Shown: positions 16,693-25,520 of the stretch, one piece after another
Numbering within the stretch: position 1 is the stretch's first letter
How the letters are laid out: each line of letters starts with the position of its first letter
The notes under the pieces: generated by a model
What the model was told of the DNA's origin: nothing
The model's input: only the letters and a program-made list of their open reading frames with translations
Databases searched by the model: none
Position numbers and translations under genes: made by a program
Assembly: GCF_024055795.1 (NCBI RefSeq)
Contig: NZ_JAMXMY010000011.1
Location: 1 to 64,000 of the forward strand
Reading direction: 5' to 3'
From: Actinoallomurus purpureus
GTDB taxonomy: Bacteria; Actinomycetota; Actinomycetes; Streptosporangiales; Streptosporangiaceae
Length of the DNA stretch: 64,000 nt

Positions 16693-17835
16693 GTGGATCG
16701 AACGGGCGGGTTGACGCGCGGCACCTCGACGTGGGTGCTGTACACGGTGCTGAGCTGTCTGGGGTTCCTGCTCAACGGTATGGGGGCGGTGCTGGCGCCG
16801 CTGCAGAAGGACCTCGGGGTGGACCGGGCCCAGGTGGCCTTCTACCCCACCCTCTTCGCGGCCGGGCTACTGCTGATCGGGCTGGTGGGCGCTCCGCTGG
16901 TGAGCCGAGTCGGCCGGGCGGTGACGTTGCGCGCGTCGATCGCCGGGATGATCGGTGGCGGGCTGCTGCTGGCGACGCCCACGCGGTTCCTGACGCTGGT
17001 CGGCGCTCTGCTTCTCGGGATCGGCGGGGCACTGCTCATCCAGCTGATCCCGGCGCTCCTGGGCGCGCTGCACCCGCACGCCCCGGCGGCCGCGGTCGGC
17101 GAGGCGAACGGGCTGGCGAGCGCCGCGTCCGTGCTGGCGCCGCTGGCGGTGGCCGGTGCGCTGGCGGCCGGTCTGGGCTGGCGGGCCGGTTATCTCGTAG
17201 CCCCGCTGGTGCTGCTCGCCGTCGTCGCGCTCCTTGCTTGGCACGTTCCAATGCCGGACGCCTCCGAACCTCACGATGACACGCCGACGGGGTCGAGGGC
17301 CGCGCTGATCGGGCCGTGGATCGAGGTGGTGCTCGCGGTGAGCGTGGAGTTCTGCATGGTGTTCTGGGCCGCGTCGGCGGTCGGCGACTGGCATCACGCG
17401 TCGGCGGGGCTGGCTCCGGCGATCGCCTCTCTGTTCCTGGTCGGCATGGCCGCGGGGCGCTCCTTCGCGGTGCCGGTCACCCGGCGGGTGCCCGGGCATC
17501 GGACGCTGCTGCTCATCTGTATAGCGGTCGCCGCCGGCGGCTTCGCGCTGTTCTGGGCGGCTCCGACGCTGCCGTTGGCCGGCGTCGGGCTCGCCGTGGC
17601 CGGGCTGGGCGTCGCGCTGCTCTACCCGACCACCGTGAGCCGTACGGTCGCCGCCTGGCCGCACGCCCCGGACAAGGCGGCGGCACGGGCCGCCATGGCC
17701 TCCGGGGTGGCGATCGGCGGCGCGCCGTTCCTTCTCGCGCGGCTCTCCGACACGGTCAGTCTGCGCACGGCGTATCTGATCGTTCCGGCACTGCTGATCG
17801 CCCTCGCGGTGCGCTCCGTGACGGCCCGCGCATAG
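16693..17835 (+). CDS. MFS transporter
   Basis: This 380-residue protein has about 12 hydrophobic segments in two halves separated by a charged linker (MPDASEPHDDTPTG, about residues 190-205). The first half has an MFS-like short loop after TM2 (VSRVGRAVTLR). It is most like drug- or metabolite-efflux MFS carriers; the substrate is unknown. The GTG start at 16693 has no clear ribosome site, so the message may be leaderless. It converges with the VOC gene, leaving only 3 bases between the stops. Confidence 0.85.
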   Translation: MDRTGGLTRGTSTWVLYTVLSCLGFLLNGMGAVLAPLQKDLGVDRAQVAFYPTLFAAGLLLIGLVGAPLVSRVGRAVTLRASIAGMIGGGLLLATPTRFLTLVGALLLGIGGALLIQLIPALLGALHPHAPAAAVGEANGLASAASVLAPLAVAGALAAGLGWRAGYLVAPLVLLAVVALLAWHVPMPDASEPHDDTPTGSRAALIGPWIEVVLAVSVEFCMVFWAASAVGDWHHASAGLAPAIASLFLVGMAAGRSFAVPVTRRVPGHRTLLLICIAVAAGGFALFWAAPTLPLAGVGLAVAGLGVALLYPTTVSRTVAAWPHAPDKAAARAAMASGVAIGGAPFLLARLSDTVSLRTAYLIVPALLIALAVRSVTARA

Positions 17836-17838
17836 GGC

Positions 17839-18222
17839 TCAGGCGCCGGGCAGGAACAGGCAGAACGGGTGCCCGGCGGAGTCGAGGCAGACCCGTACGT
17901 CCTTCAGAGGCTGATGCTCCGCGACGACCGCGCCCGCGGCGACCGCGTGCTCGACCGCGGCGTCGAGGTCGTCCACCAGGATGTCCAGGTGGACCATCAT
18001 CTGCTGGTGGCCGGCGTCGGCGGGCCACACCGGCCGGACGTAGTCCGTCTCGGTCTGGAAGGACAGACCGGGACCGCCGTCGGGGGCGGCCAGTTTCACC
18101 CAGTCGGGCTCGTCGTGCTCGACCTCCCAGCCGAGCAGCCGCCGGTAGAAGCCGGCGAGCTCACGGGCGTCGGGCGATTCCAGCACGATTCCGGACAGCG
18201 TCAGCCGCGGTCTGTCGTTCAT
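17839..18222 (-). CDS. VOC family protein (glyoxalase-like)
   Basis: The 127-residue protein shows the vicinal-oxygen-chelate fold as two beta-alpha-beta-beta-beta units: LSGIVLESPDARELAGFYRR, LSFQTETDYVRP, MVHLDILVDDLDAA and a terminal GHPFCLFLP. Actinomycetes carry many such single-domain proteins, variously dioxygenase-like, glyoxalase-like or antibiotic-binding. The usual metal positions (H in MVHLDI, E or D near the end) are only partly conserved. It lies downstream of gltX on the same strand with a 78-base gap, so may be a separate unit. Confidence 0.85.
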   Translation of the reverse strand: MNDRPRLTLSGIVLESPDARELAGFYRRLLGWEVEHDEPDWVKLAAPDGGPGLSFQTETDYVRPVWPADAGHQQMMVHLDILVDDLDAAVEHAVAAGAVVAEHQPLKDVRVCLDSAGHPFCLFLPGA

Positions 18223-18300
18223 GTCACTCCTCGATCGGCGGCCGGCCCGGGGCGTGGACGATCATCAGGGCGAGACCGTCCATGCCCCGTCGGCGCCGGG

Positions 18301-19734
18301 CTACTCCGCCGTCAGCCTGTCGAGTGCCGTACGGATGCGGGCGAGCGTGCGGTCGCGGCCGATGATCTGCAGGGACTCGAACAGCGGAAGGCCGACCGTA
18401 CGGCCCGTCACGGCGACGCGGATCGGGGCCTGGGCTTTGCCGAGCTTCAGCCCGTGGCGGCCGCCGATCTCCTCGGCCCGCGCCTTGAGCTCCTCGGCCG
18501 TCCACTCCGTGTCCTGGTACGCCTCGAGCGCGCCCCGGAGGATGTCCGCGGCGGGCTCCTTCATCGCCTTGTTCCAGGACGCCTCGTCGATCACAGGCTC
18601 GTCGAGGAACGCGAAGTCGACCATGGCCGTGATCTCCGACAGCACCGCGACGCGCGTCTGGGCCAGCGGCGCGAGCCTGGCGAAGACCTCCGGGTCGTAC
18701 TGCTCAGGTGACCACGGGGTGTACGGCTCCCGGAGCCAGGGCGCGCACCGCGTGGTGAAGTCCTCGACCGGCAGCGCCCGGATGTACTCGCCGTTGAACG
18801 CACGAAGCTTCTTGACGTCGAAGAAGGCCGGGGAGGTGTTGACGTCCTCCAGCCGGAACTCCTCCTCGACCACGCTCCACGGGACGATCTCGCGGTCGCC
18901 GGAGGGCGCCCAGCCCAGCAGCATGAGGTAGTTGCGCATCGCCTCGGCGAGGAACCCCTCGGCCTGGTAGTCCTCCAGCGCGACCTTGTCACGGCGCTTG
19001 GAGAGCTTCTGCCGCTTCTCGTTCACGATGACGGGGACGTGCGCCCACGTCGGCGGCTGCGCGCCGAGCGCCTCCCACAGCAGTTGCTGCTTGGGCGTGT
19101 TGGACAGGTGCTCGTCGCCGCGGATGACGTGGGTGATGCCCTGGATCATGTCGTCGACCACGTTGGCGAGCATGAACAGCACCGACCCGTCCGCGCGGGC
19201 GATGACGAAGTCCTCGATCGTGGCGTTCTCGAACGCCGGCTTGCCGCGGATCAGGTCGACGACGATCGTCGTGCCCTCGTCCGGCGTACGGAAGCGCAGG
19301 GCACGCCCAGAGCCGGGCTCCAGGCCTCGGTCGCGGCAGAAGCCGTCGTAGCCGCGGTGGGAGTCGCCGGTCCGCGCGATCACGTCGTCACGCGTGCAGT
19401 CGCAGAAGTACGCGCGGCCGGCGGCGCGCAACCGCTCGACGGCGTCCCGGTGCTGGTCGGCGTTGGCCGACTGGAAGTACGGGCCTTCGTACTCGTCCTC
19501 GTCGATGCCGAGCCAGGCGAGGGCGCGGATGATCCCCTCGGTCCACTCCGGCCGGTTGCGCGAGGTGTCGGTGTCCTCGATGCGCAGGACCAGCGTGCCG
19601 CCCGCCTGCTTGGCGAAGACCCAGTTGAACAGCGCCGAGCGCGCTCCCCCGACGTGGAACATGCCGGTGGGCGACGGCGCGAACCGCGCTCTGATGGTGC
19701 CGGAGGCGCGCTCCGGGGAAGAAGGGTCAGTCAC
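18301..19734 (-). CDS. gltX: glutamyl-tRNA synthetase
   Basis: This class I synthetase of 477 residues attaches glutamate to tRNA-Glu. In organisms lacking glnS it also charges tRNA-Gln, which GatCAB then amidates. The HIGH-type motif is [16 protein letters not shown] near residue 17, and the KMSKS-type motif is KLSKR near residue 240. The C-terminal helical anticodon domain is present and the length is normal for the family. It overlaps the end of the upstream fumarylacetoacetate-hydrolase-family gene by 8 bases, so the two are cotranscribed. gatCAB and tRNA-Gln in the same window fit the indirect pathway. Confidence 0.97.
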   Translation of the reverse strand: MTDPSSPERASGTIRARFAPSPTGMFHVGGARSALFNWVFAKQAGGTLVLRIEDTDTSRNRPEWTEGIIRALAWLGIDEDEYEGPYFQSANADQHRDAVERLRAAGRAYFCDCTRDDVIARTGDSHRGYDGFCRDRGLEPGSGRALRFRTPDEGTTIVVDLIRGKPAFENATIEDFVIARADGSVLFMLANVVDDMIQGITHVIRGDEHLSNTPKQQLLWEALGAQPPTWAHVPVIVNEKRQKLSKRRDKVALEDYQAEGFLAEAMRNYLMLLGWAPSGDREIVPWSVVEEEFRLEDVNTSPAFFDVKKLRAFNGEYIRALPVEDFTTRCAPWLREPYTPWSPEQYDPEVFARLAPLAQTRVAVLSEITAMVDFAFLDEPVIDEASWNKAMKEPAADILRGALEAYQDTEWTAEELKARAEEIGGRHGLKLGKAQAPIRVAVTGRTVGLPLFESLQIIGRDRTLARIRTALDRLTAE

Positions 19735-20494
19735 GGGACACCACTGTATTGCTGAGCGTGCCGATGTTCTCGATCGTCACGGACACCTCGTCGTCCACCT
19801 CCAGCGGCCCGACGCCCTCCGGGGTGCCGGTGAGGATGACGTCGCCGGGGAGCAGCGTCATGACCTGGGTGACGTACTCGATCAGCGTCGGGACGCCGTG
19901 CAGGAGCTCCTTGGTGCGGGACGACTGCCGGGTCTCGCCGTTCACCGTGGTGGTGATGGCCAGGTCGGACGGGTCGAGGTCGGTCTCGATCCACGGGCCG
20001 AGCGGGCAGAAGGTGTCGAAGCCCTTGCCCCGCGTCCACTGCCCGTCGCGCTGCTGCAGGTCGCGTGCCGTGACGTCGTTGGCGCAGGTGTAGCCGAGGA
20101 TGACGTCCGCGGCGCGGGACGCCGGGACGTCGCGGCACAGCCGGCCGATGACGACGGCGAGCTCGCCCTCGAAGTCGACCCGCTCGGACAGACTCGGGTA
20201 GGCGATCGTCTCGCGGTGGCCGATCACGGCCGTCGACGGCTTCATGAAGAGCACCGGCTCGGCGGGCGGTTCGCCGCCCATCTCACGGGCATGCTCGGCG
20301 TAGTTCTTGCCGATCGCGACGACCTTGCTCGGCAGGATCGGCGCCGTCAACCGCACGTCGGCCAGCGGCTGACGCTCCCCGGTGAGCTGGATCTCTCCGA
20401 ACGGGTGGGCGGCGATGGTGGCGATGGTCTCGTCATCCTCGACCACGCCGAAGGACAGGCCGCCGTCTTTGGTGAACCTCGCGATACGCACCAT
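19727..20494 (-). CDS. fumarylacetoacetate hydrolase family protein
   Basis: The 255-residue protein belongs to the FAH/HpcE family of metal-dependent C-C hydrolases, decarboxylases and isomerases. Signatures are [39 protein letters not shown] with the metal-binding Glu pair, [15 protein letters not shown] and a C-terminal [13 protein letters not shown]. The N-terminal short barrel is as in single-domain members. This gene commonly precedes gltX in actinobacteria. The physiological substrate is not established; oxaloacetate or acylpyruvates are the usual candidates. Confidence 0.93.
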   Translation of the reverse strand: MVRIARFTKDGGLSFGVVEDDETIATIAAHPFGEIQLTGERQPLADVRLTAPILPSKVVAIGKNYAEHAREMGGEPPAEPVLFMKPSTAVIGHRETIAYPSLSERVDFEGELAVVIGRLCRDVPASRAADVILGYTCANDVTARDLQQRDGQWTRGKGFDTFCPLGPWIETDLDPSDLAITTTVNGETRQSSRTKELLHGVPTLIEYVTQVMTLLPGDVILTGTPEGVGPLEVDDEVSVTIENIGTLSNTVVSRD

Positions 20495-20566
20495 ACGAGG
20501 CTATCGACCCCGCGATACTGCCACCGCCCCCGGCCTCCGTCTGACCACGGCCGGTCACCGTGCGGC

Positions 20567-21538
20567 TCAGCGGGCGACGAACGCGCAGGGTGCTCCGTTG
20601 AGACGGCAGTCGGTCGGCATCGAGGGCGATCCGGAACCACCGAACCGGACCTCGCGCGTCGCGCCGGGCGCGATCGGACGTGACGTCGCCGTGCCCGTGA
20701 GGACCGTCTCCGCTCCCCCTCGCTGCAGCACGGCGTCCCAGGTGTTGTGGATGTCGGCGCCCGGATACCGGAAGGACAGCGTCCACGACGGCATCGGCTG
20801 AGCCCCGTGGTTGGTGATCGTGACGGTGCCCTCGAAGTAGCCGACGTCGCGCTCGACGGTGCGGTACGCGATCTGGGCGCCCGAGACGGCGTCCCGGGAG
20901 GAGGGCCTGGCCGCGCACGGCCGGTGTCCGCAGGGGCCGGCGGACGGCCCCGGACCGCCGGTTCCGGCGAAGAGGCCGTACACCAGCACGAACCCGATGC
21001 CCATGAACAGGGCGCCGAGGACGGCGGCGCTCACGCCGAGCACCCGTGGGAGGCGTGTCCTGGACCGCGTCGAACCCGGCGGTCGCGGGGGCACGATCGG
21101 CGGGAAGGGCACGCTGTCCTGCACGGTCGCCGGCGGGGCGTACGGCCGTGGCGGCGGCTCGGGCGGTGGGACCACCGGCCGCAACTGCACATCCGTGGCC
21201 GCGACGGGACGCGCGCCGGCCGGAGGCCGGGACACCGCCGGCACGTCGGCCTCCCCCGTGAACCCGCCGGAGGCACCCTCCCCGGTGAACCCGCCGGAAG
21301 CGTCCTCCCCCGTGAACCCGCCTGAGGCGACCTTCGTCGGGACCTCCGCCGAGGAGTCGTCAGCGGAAGAGTCGTCAGCCGAAGAGACCTCCGTCCAAGA
21401 GGCTTCCGCCGAGGAGGCGTCCGCCGGCTGAGCGTCGACTTCCGGGCGCGCCGGAGCGTCGACCCGGATCTCGTCGGTCACCCGCAGATGCGCGGGAACG
21501 TCCTCGTCGCCCCGTTCGCCCGCCGTGCCCGTCGCCAT
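20567..21538 (-). CDS. membrane-anchored CBM2 (cellulose-binding type) protein
   Basis: The 323-residue protein starts after a good site (AAGGA, 6 bases). It has an acidic low-complexity N-terminus with repeated SSADD/SSAEV and three copies of ASGGFTGE (about residues 70-100). A proline-rich stretch follows, then one transmembrane helix (GVSAAVLGALFMGIGFVLVY, about 167-187). The exterior domain of about 110 residues resembles family 2 carbohydrate-binding modules: VTITNHGAQPMPSWTLSF, IHNTWDAVLQRG, and a C-terminal CRLNGAPC. No catalytic domain is attached. It may display a sugar-binding module on the cell surface. Confidence 0.8.
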   Translation of the reverse strand: MATGTAGERGDEDVPAHLRVTDEIRVDAPARPEVDAQPADASSAEASWTEVSSADDSSADDSSAEVPTKVASGGFTGEDASGGFTGEGASGGFTGEADVPAVSRPPAGARPVAATDVQLRPVVPPPEPPPRPYAPPATVQDSVPFPPIVPPRPPGSTRSRTRLPRVLGVSAAVLGALFMGIGFVLVYGLFAGTGGPGPSAGPCGHRPCAARPSSRDAVSGAQIAYRTVERDVGYFEGTVTITNHGAQPMPSWTLSFRYPGADIHNTWDAVLQRGGAETVLTGTATSRPIAPGATREVRFGGSGSPSMPTDCRLNGAPCAFVAR

Positions 21539-21603
21539 GGCGTCCTTCCTCGCTCGCCTACCTGTTCCGACGAACGGCGGGCCGGGTTGGTTCGGAAACG
21601 TTC

Positions 21604-21638
21604 GAGCGCCCGCGCGGGTGGATTCCGCGCGGGCGCTC
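21604..21638 (-). terminator. 14-bp hairpin
   Basis: GAGCGCCCGCGCGG and its exact complement flank a 7-base loop, just past the stop of the small gene at 21651. Confidence 0.75.
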
Positions 21639-21650
21639 AGTGGATGGGTG

Positions 21651-21851
21651 TCAGGATTCGAACGGCCGGCCGAGGGCGCGGCAGGCGGCGAGCCGCTGCT
21701 GCCGGTCCAGCATCGCCGTGATCGATCGGACGGCCTCAGGCCGCCGGGTCCGGCTGGCGTCCGCCAGCCAGTGGCCGGCCTCGGCGATCAGCCGGAGCTC
21801 GGCGTCGCGGTCATAGCGCAGCGCGCTCGACGTACCTCGCTTGGGGGGCAT
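21651..21851 (-). CDS. small hypothetical protein
   Basis: I do not recognise this 66-residue basic soluble protein. It starts MPPKRGTSSALRYDRDAELR and is predicted to be two helices (LRLIAEAGHWLADASR; RSITAMLDRQQRLAACRAL). The ATG at 21851 has GAGAGG just upstream and is preferred over the ATG at 21863. It lies 8 bases after the small membrane-protein gene and before a strong hairpin, so the two form a short operon. Confidence 0.55.
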   Translation of the reverse strand: MPPKRGTSSALRYDRDAELRLIAEAGHWLADASRTRRPEAVRSITAMLDRQQRLAACRALGRPFES

Positions 21852-21859
21852 GCGACCTC

Positions 21860-22063
21860 TCAATCTCCGATGATCTTGTCGAAGAACATGAAGGCGCTGA
21901 CGAAGGCGACTCCTCCCGCCGCCACCGACGCCGCCGGCCGGCGGTCACCGATGAAGGTGAGCGTGCCGGCGAGCACGGCGATGACGACGGCGTAAAGGGC
22001 GATCAGGCCGGTCCGCAGCGAGAAGTGCGAGCCGCGCGGAGCCTCCGATTCACCGGGCTCCAT
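21860..22063 (-). CDS. small two-helix membrane protein
   Basis: This protein of 67 residues has two hydrophobic segments (TGLIALYAVVIAVLAGTLTF and a second VAAGGVAFVSAFMFF) separated by a short basic loop (GDRRPAA), giving a helical hairpin in the membrane. The ATG at 22063 has AGAGGA 8 bases before it. An upstream ATG at 22108 is an alternative that would add a basic extension. Function is unknown; the downstream small gene is probably cotranscribed. Confidence 0.55.
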   Translation of the reverse strand: MEPGESEAPRGSHFSLRTGLIALYAVVIAVLAGTLTFIGDRRPAASVAAGGVAFVSAFMFFDKIIGD

Positions 22064-22595
22064 CGGCTCGTTCCTCTGGCCACTGCGGCCGAAGACACGT
22101 ACAGTCATGAAGGTCTGAACCTCTCCGAAGGTTGGACTTTGTGAATGCCGACGGCCTCCTGTTCCAGCAGGGGGCCGTCGCCTTTTCTGCGGCGACGACC
22201 CTGGCCGTACGGGGAGAAGTGTGGCGCTTAATGACCTTCGTCCGCCACCGATTCTCCAACCTCGCGAAAAGTTCCTGCGCCGAGAGAAGCATGATCACCT
22301 CCACGCGACGGTCGGAACAACGCCTCCACCTGGGATGATCTTAATGAAACAGAATTCGATTCCGAACGGTTTCATCGCCGAGAGCGAACACTCTTTATGA
22401 TCATGACGCCGCCCCACGAAGAGGCTAAATCCCGACATACCGACAGAGTGCACGCCCTATTTGGCCGTTCATTTGCACGTGCAGAAGCACGTTCCTATTT
22501 GTACCCACGCATGCGACTGGCGCCGACGACACGCCGGGCGCGCCCTCGTGGCCCCCGGGCGAGGTTCGGCGGGCGCGCCGCGAGAGGATCGCCTC
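22064..22595. other. intergenic with one strong hairpin
   Basis: I see no convincing gene. Reading frames on both strands are low-complexity. The one clear structure is the hairpin at 22150-22179. The part from 22300 to 22500 is AT-richer and probably holds the promoter for the gene at 22596. Confidence 0.4.
22150..22179 (+). terminator. 12-bp hairpin followed by T-rich run
   Basis: GACGGCCTCCTG pairs with CAGGGGGCCGTC (one G-T wobble) around TTCCAG. On the plus strand it is followed by GCCTTTTC, as in an intrinsic terminator. No plus-strand gene ends here, so it may end an unannotated small RNA or act as a leader attenuator. Confidence 0.5.
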
Positions 22596-22958
22596 ATGAG
22601 CGTCGTGAAGATCAACGTGCTGACCGTGCCCGAGCCGATGAAGGCGGAGCTGGAGCGCCGGTTCGCCGGACGCGCCGGGCTGGTCGAGCAGGCCGACGGC
22701 TTCGAGGGCTTCGAGCTGCTCCGCCCGGTCGAGGGAACGGACCGCTATCTCGTCTACACCCGCTGGCGCAGCGAGGAGGACTTCCAGCGGTGGACGGAGA
22801 GCCGGGCGTTCGGGGAGGGACACGCGCAGGCCGCGGCCGACGCGGAGCGCGGACAGGGGCACGGACACGGACACGGCCATGGGCACGGCGGCCCGGCGGC
22901 GAGTGGCTCCGAGCTCTGGTCATTCGAGGTGGTCGAGCGGGCCGACCCGAAGGGCTGA
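22596..22958 (+). CDS. antibiotic biosynthesis monooxygenase (ABM) family, heme-oxygenase-like
   Basis: The 120-residue protein has the ABM/IsdG-type ferredoxin-like fold: VVKINVLTVPEPM, FAGRAGLVEQADGFEGFELL, RYLVYTRWRSEEDFQRW and a terminal strand ELWSFEVVE. This resembles the actinobacterial MhuD-type heme-degrading branch. A glycine-histidine run with five GH repeats (about residues 88-98) interrupts the domain before the last strand and could bind metal. The ATG has GAGAGG 8 bases upstream. It converges with cimA. Confidence 0.85.
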   Translation: MSVVKINVLTVPEPMKAELERRFAGRAGLVEQADGFEGFELLRPVEGTDRYLVYTRWRSEEDFQRWTESRAFGEGHAQAAADAERGQGHGHGHGHGHGGPAASGSELWSFEVVERADPKG

Positions 22959-22974
22959 CCCGCCCGTTCGCGCG

Positions 22975-24546
22975 TCAGGAGGGCGTGTGTCCCGCGCGGA
23001 GCAGGCAGTAGGTCACCGACTCCGCGAGGGCCTCCCACGAGGCGGCGATGACGTTGTCCTCGACACCGACCGTGCCCCACTCGCCGGTCGCGTCGCTGGA
23101 CTCGATGAGCACCCGCGTCCGCGCGTCGGTGCCGTGCGCGCCCTCCAGGATCCGCACCTTGTAGTCGACGAGCTCGAGAGCCGACAGCTCGGGGTAGATC
23201 TGCTCCAGGGCCAGCCGCAGAGCGCGGTCCAGGGCGTTGACCGGGCCGTTTCCCTCACCGGTGGCGACGATCCGCTCGCCCTTGGCGTGCAGCTTGACCG
23301 TCGCCTCGCTCACCATCGTGCCGTCGGGCCTGCGCTCCACGATCGTGCGCCAGGACTCCACGTCGAAGTAGCGGGCGCGCTCGCCGTCGAGCTGTTCGCG
23401 CAGCAGCAGCTCGAACGACGCGTCCGCCGCCTCGAAGGTATAGCCGGCCGACTCCAGCTCCTTGACCCGGTCCACGACCTGCCGGGCCTTGTCACCGGTG
23501 AGCTCGTAGCCGAGCTCCCGGCCCTTCAGCTCCACCGACGCCCGGCCGGCCATGCTGGAGATCAGCATGCGCATGTCGTTGCCGACCAGCTCCGGGTCGA
23601 TGTGCTGGTAGAGCATCGGGTCGACCTTGACCGCCGAGGCGTGCAGGCCCGCCTTGTGGGCGAACGCCGACATGCCGACGTACGGCTGCTGGGAGCTCGG
23701 CGCGATGTTCGTCACCTCGGAGACGGCGTGCGCGATCCGCGTCATCTCCCGCAGGTCGACGCCGAGCTCGTGCCCGCGCTTGAGCTGAAGGTTGCCGACC
23801 ACCGTGAACAGGTTCGCGTTGCCGCTGCGCTCGCCGTACCCGTTCGCACAGCCCTGGACGTGGGTGACGCCCGCGCGTACGGCGGCGAGGGTGTTGGCCA
23901 CGGCGCAGCCGCTGTCGTCGTGGCAGTGGATGCCCAAGCGCGCCCCCGCGGACGCGACCTCGGCGACGACGTCGGCCAGCTCGTCGGGCAGCATCCCGCC
24001 GTTGGTGTCGCACAGGGCGATGACGTCGGCGCCCGCCTCGGCGGCGGTACGGACGACCTCGAGGGCGTACTTCGGGTTCGACCGGTAGCCGTCGAAGAAG
24101 TGCTCGGCGTCGAGGAAGACCCTCTGGCCCTCCGCACGCAGATGGGAGACGGTGTCGCGGATCATCGCGAGGTTCTCCTCGAGCGTCGTGCGGAGGGCCA
24201 GCTCGACGTGCCGGTCGTGGCTCTTGGCGACAAGAGTCACGACCGGCGCGCCGGACTCGCGCAGGGCGGCCACAAGAGGGTCGTCCGCGGCCTTCGCGCC
24301 GGCCCGGCGGGTCGCGCCGAACGCGGCGAGCTGCGCGTGCTTCAAACCGAGCTCGGTCCGGGCAAGCCGGAAGAACTCGGTGTCCTTGGGATTGGATCCG
24401 GGCCAGCCGCCCTCGATGAACCCGACCCCGAGTTCGTCGAGGCTGCGCGCGATGAGCAGCTTGTCCGCAACGGTGAGGTTGAGGCCCTCCTGCTGGGCCC
24501 CGTCGCGCAACGTCGTGTCGTAGACGTGGAAGCCGTCATCACGCAT
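22975..24546 (-). CDS. cimA: (R)-citramalate synthase
   Basis: The enzyme condenses pyruvate with acetyl-CoA to citramalate, the first step of a threonine-independent route to 2-oxobutyrate and isoleucine. The 523 residues hold a TIM-barrel with DTTLRDGAQQEGLNL at the start, the metal ligands in LGIHCHDDSGCAVAN and VGMSAFAHKAGLHASA. A C-terminal LeuA-type regulatory domain begins near residue 370. The sequence fits the CimA subgroup better than LeuA, which in actinomycetes is longer. The ATG at 24546 has AAGGGG upstream. An attenuator with a leader peptide precedes it, so expression should respond to branched-chain amino acid supply. Confidence 0.93.
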   Translation of the reverse strand: MRDDGFHVYDTTLRDGAQQEGLNLTVADKLLIARSLDELGVGFIEGGWPGSNPKDTEFFRLARTELGLKHAQLAAFGATRRAGAKAADDPLVAALRESGAPVVTLVAKSHDRHVELALRTTLEENLAMIRDTVSHLRAEGQRVFLDAEHFFDGYRSNPKYALEVVRTAAEAGADVIALCDTNGGMLPDELADVVAEVASAGARLGIHCHDDSGCAVANTLAAVRAGVTHVQGCANGYGERSGNANLFTVVGNLQLKRGHELGVDLREMTRIAHAVSEVTNIAPSSQQPYVGMSAFAHKAGLHASAVKVDPMLYQHIDPELVGNDMRMLISSMAGRASVELKGRELGYELTGDKARQVVDRVKELESAGYTFEAADASFELLLREQLDGERARYFDVESWRTIVERRPDGTMVSEATVKLHAKGERIVATGEGNGPVNALDRALRLALEQIYPELSALELVDYKVRILEGAHGTDARTRVLIESSDATGEWGTVGVEDNVIAASWEALAESVTYCLLRAGHTPS

Positions 24547-24588
24547 GGGTCGTGTCCCCTTGATAGTCCCGGATGTGCGTCGGCGCCG

Positions 24589-24622
24589 GAAAACAAAATG
24601 ACCCCTCACGGGACGTGAGAGG
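24589..24622 (-). terminator. attenuator terminator upstream of cimA
   Basis: On the minus strand CCTCTCACG pairs with CGTGAGGGG (one wobble) around TCC. It is followed by TCATTTTGTTTT, a classical intrinsic terminator, 43 bases before the cimA start. A second stem lies just upstream: 24626-24635 with 24651-24660, 10 bp and perfect, with its first arm inside the leader codons. Confidence 0.85.
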
Positions 24623-24644
24623 TCTGCGCGCCGGCGGGTGTCGT

Positions 24645-24689
24645 CTAGATGCCGGCGCGCCAGCCGATAATCACCAGGCTGTAGCGCAT
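24645..24689 (-). CDS. cimA leader peptide (MRYSLVIIGWRAGI)
   Basis: This 14-codon frame upstream of cimA has consecutive Leu-Val-Ile-Ile codons and a final Ile. Its stop lies between the arms of a 10-bp stem and just before the terminator. This is the hallmark arrangement of ribosome-mediated attenuation: shortage of a charged branched-chain tRNA stalls the ribosome in the peptide and changes the RNA fold. There is no clear Shine-Dalgarno site, so the message may be nearly leaderless. Confidence 0.75.
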   Translation of the reverse strand: MRYSLVIIGWRAGI

Positions 24690-24903
24690 GATGACACCGA
24701 GTCTGCCACACCCCTGCCGCGACGGACACATCCATCTCACGATCCGAGACGCACCCCGTCCGCCTGCACCGTCCGCCGACGTACAGCACACGAATCGAAC
24801 TGGCGATCGGTCGATTGCCCTGCGCACCACCCCGCCCATCGACTACCTTCCGTGACTTGTCATGCACTTTACGTTCTGGACGACGGGAGGGGATGATGGG
24901 ACC

Positions 24904-25488
24904 ATGTCCCACGTGCTGGAGAAGCCGATCGACGTGGAGACCGACGAGCGCACCGACATCGAGCGCCGCTACGACGAGCTCGGCGAGCGCTGGCCGGACC
25001 GCAAGGTCGAGATCATCGACGGCCGGATCGTGGTGAGAGAGGTGCCCACCACTGATCACGCCGACGTCATCTTCGGGCTGCTGCTCCAGCTCATGCCGTA
25101 CGTGGCCAAACGCGGCTGGAAGATCTGGCAGGACGTCGCGCTGTTCCTCGGTCCGCAGGTGGACCGGTACCGGCCGGATCTGCTGGCCGTGCCGCAGGAT
25201 CCCCCCAAATGGGGTGACGACCACGTTTTCGGGAACGCCACGCACCTCGTCGTCGAGGTCGTCTCCAAGAGCAGCGTCCGCGACGACCACGAGGTCAAGC
25301 CGAGAACCTGCGCGCGCGGCGGGGTCCCGCTCTATCTGGTGGTCGACACCTTCGCGGGCAAGGCCCGGCTGCTCAGCCACCCCGGCAAGGACGGCTACGT
25401 GCACGAGGTGGACGTGAAGCTCGGCGAGCCGCTGGACCTGCCGGCCCCCTGGGACCTCACCCTCGACACCGGCCGGCTGACCGCCTGA
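24904..25488 (+). CDS. Uma2 family (DUF820) putative endonuclease
   Basis: The 194-residue protein has the Uma2 fold of the PD-(D/E)XK nuclease superfamily. Catalytic residues are in place: Glu in KVEIIDGRIVV, Asp in YRPDLLAVP, Glu in LVVEVVSKSS and Lys in HEVKPR, followed by GVPLYLVVD. Actinomycete genomes carry dozens of such genes with no proven role. The ATG follows a purine-rich GGGAGGGGATG tract. The gene is divergent from cimA and convergent with ilvE. Confidence 0.9.
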   Translation: MSHVLEKPIDVETDERTDIERRYDELGERWPDRKVEIIDGRIVVREVPTTDHADVIFGLLLQLMPYVAKRGWKIWQDVALFLGPQVDRYRPDLLAVPQDPPKWGDDHVFGNATHLVVEVVSKSSVRDDHEVKPRTCARGGVPLYLVVDTFAGKARLLSHPGKDGYVHEVDVKLGEPLDLPAPWDLTLDTGRLTA

Positions 25489-25520
25489 TCCCGCCCCGTC
25501 CGCGTACGGACGACTCGTAC

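Noticed and set aside
21651-21680. GGATTCGAAC resembling a tRNA T-loop on the minus strand
   Set aside because: It encodes the last residues of the small gene (PFES) and no acceptor, D or anticodon stem can be formed around it.
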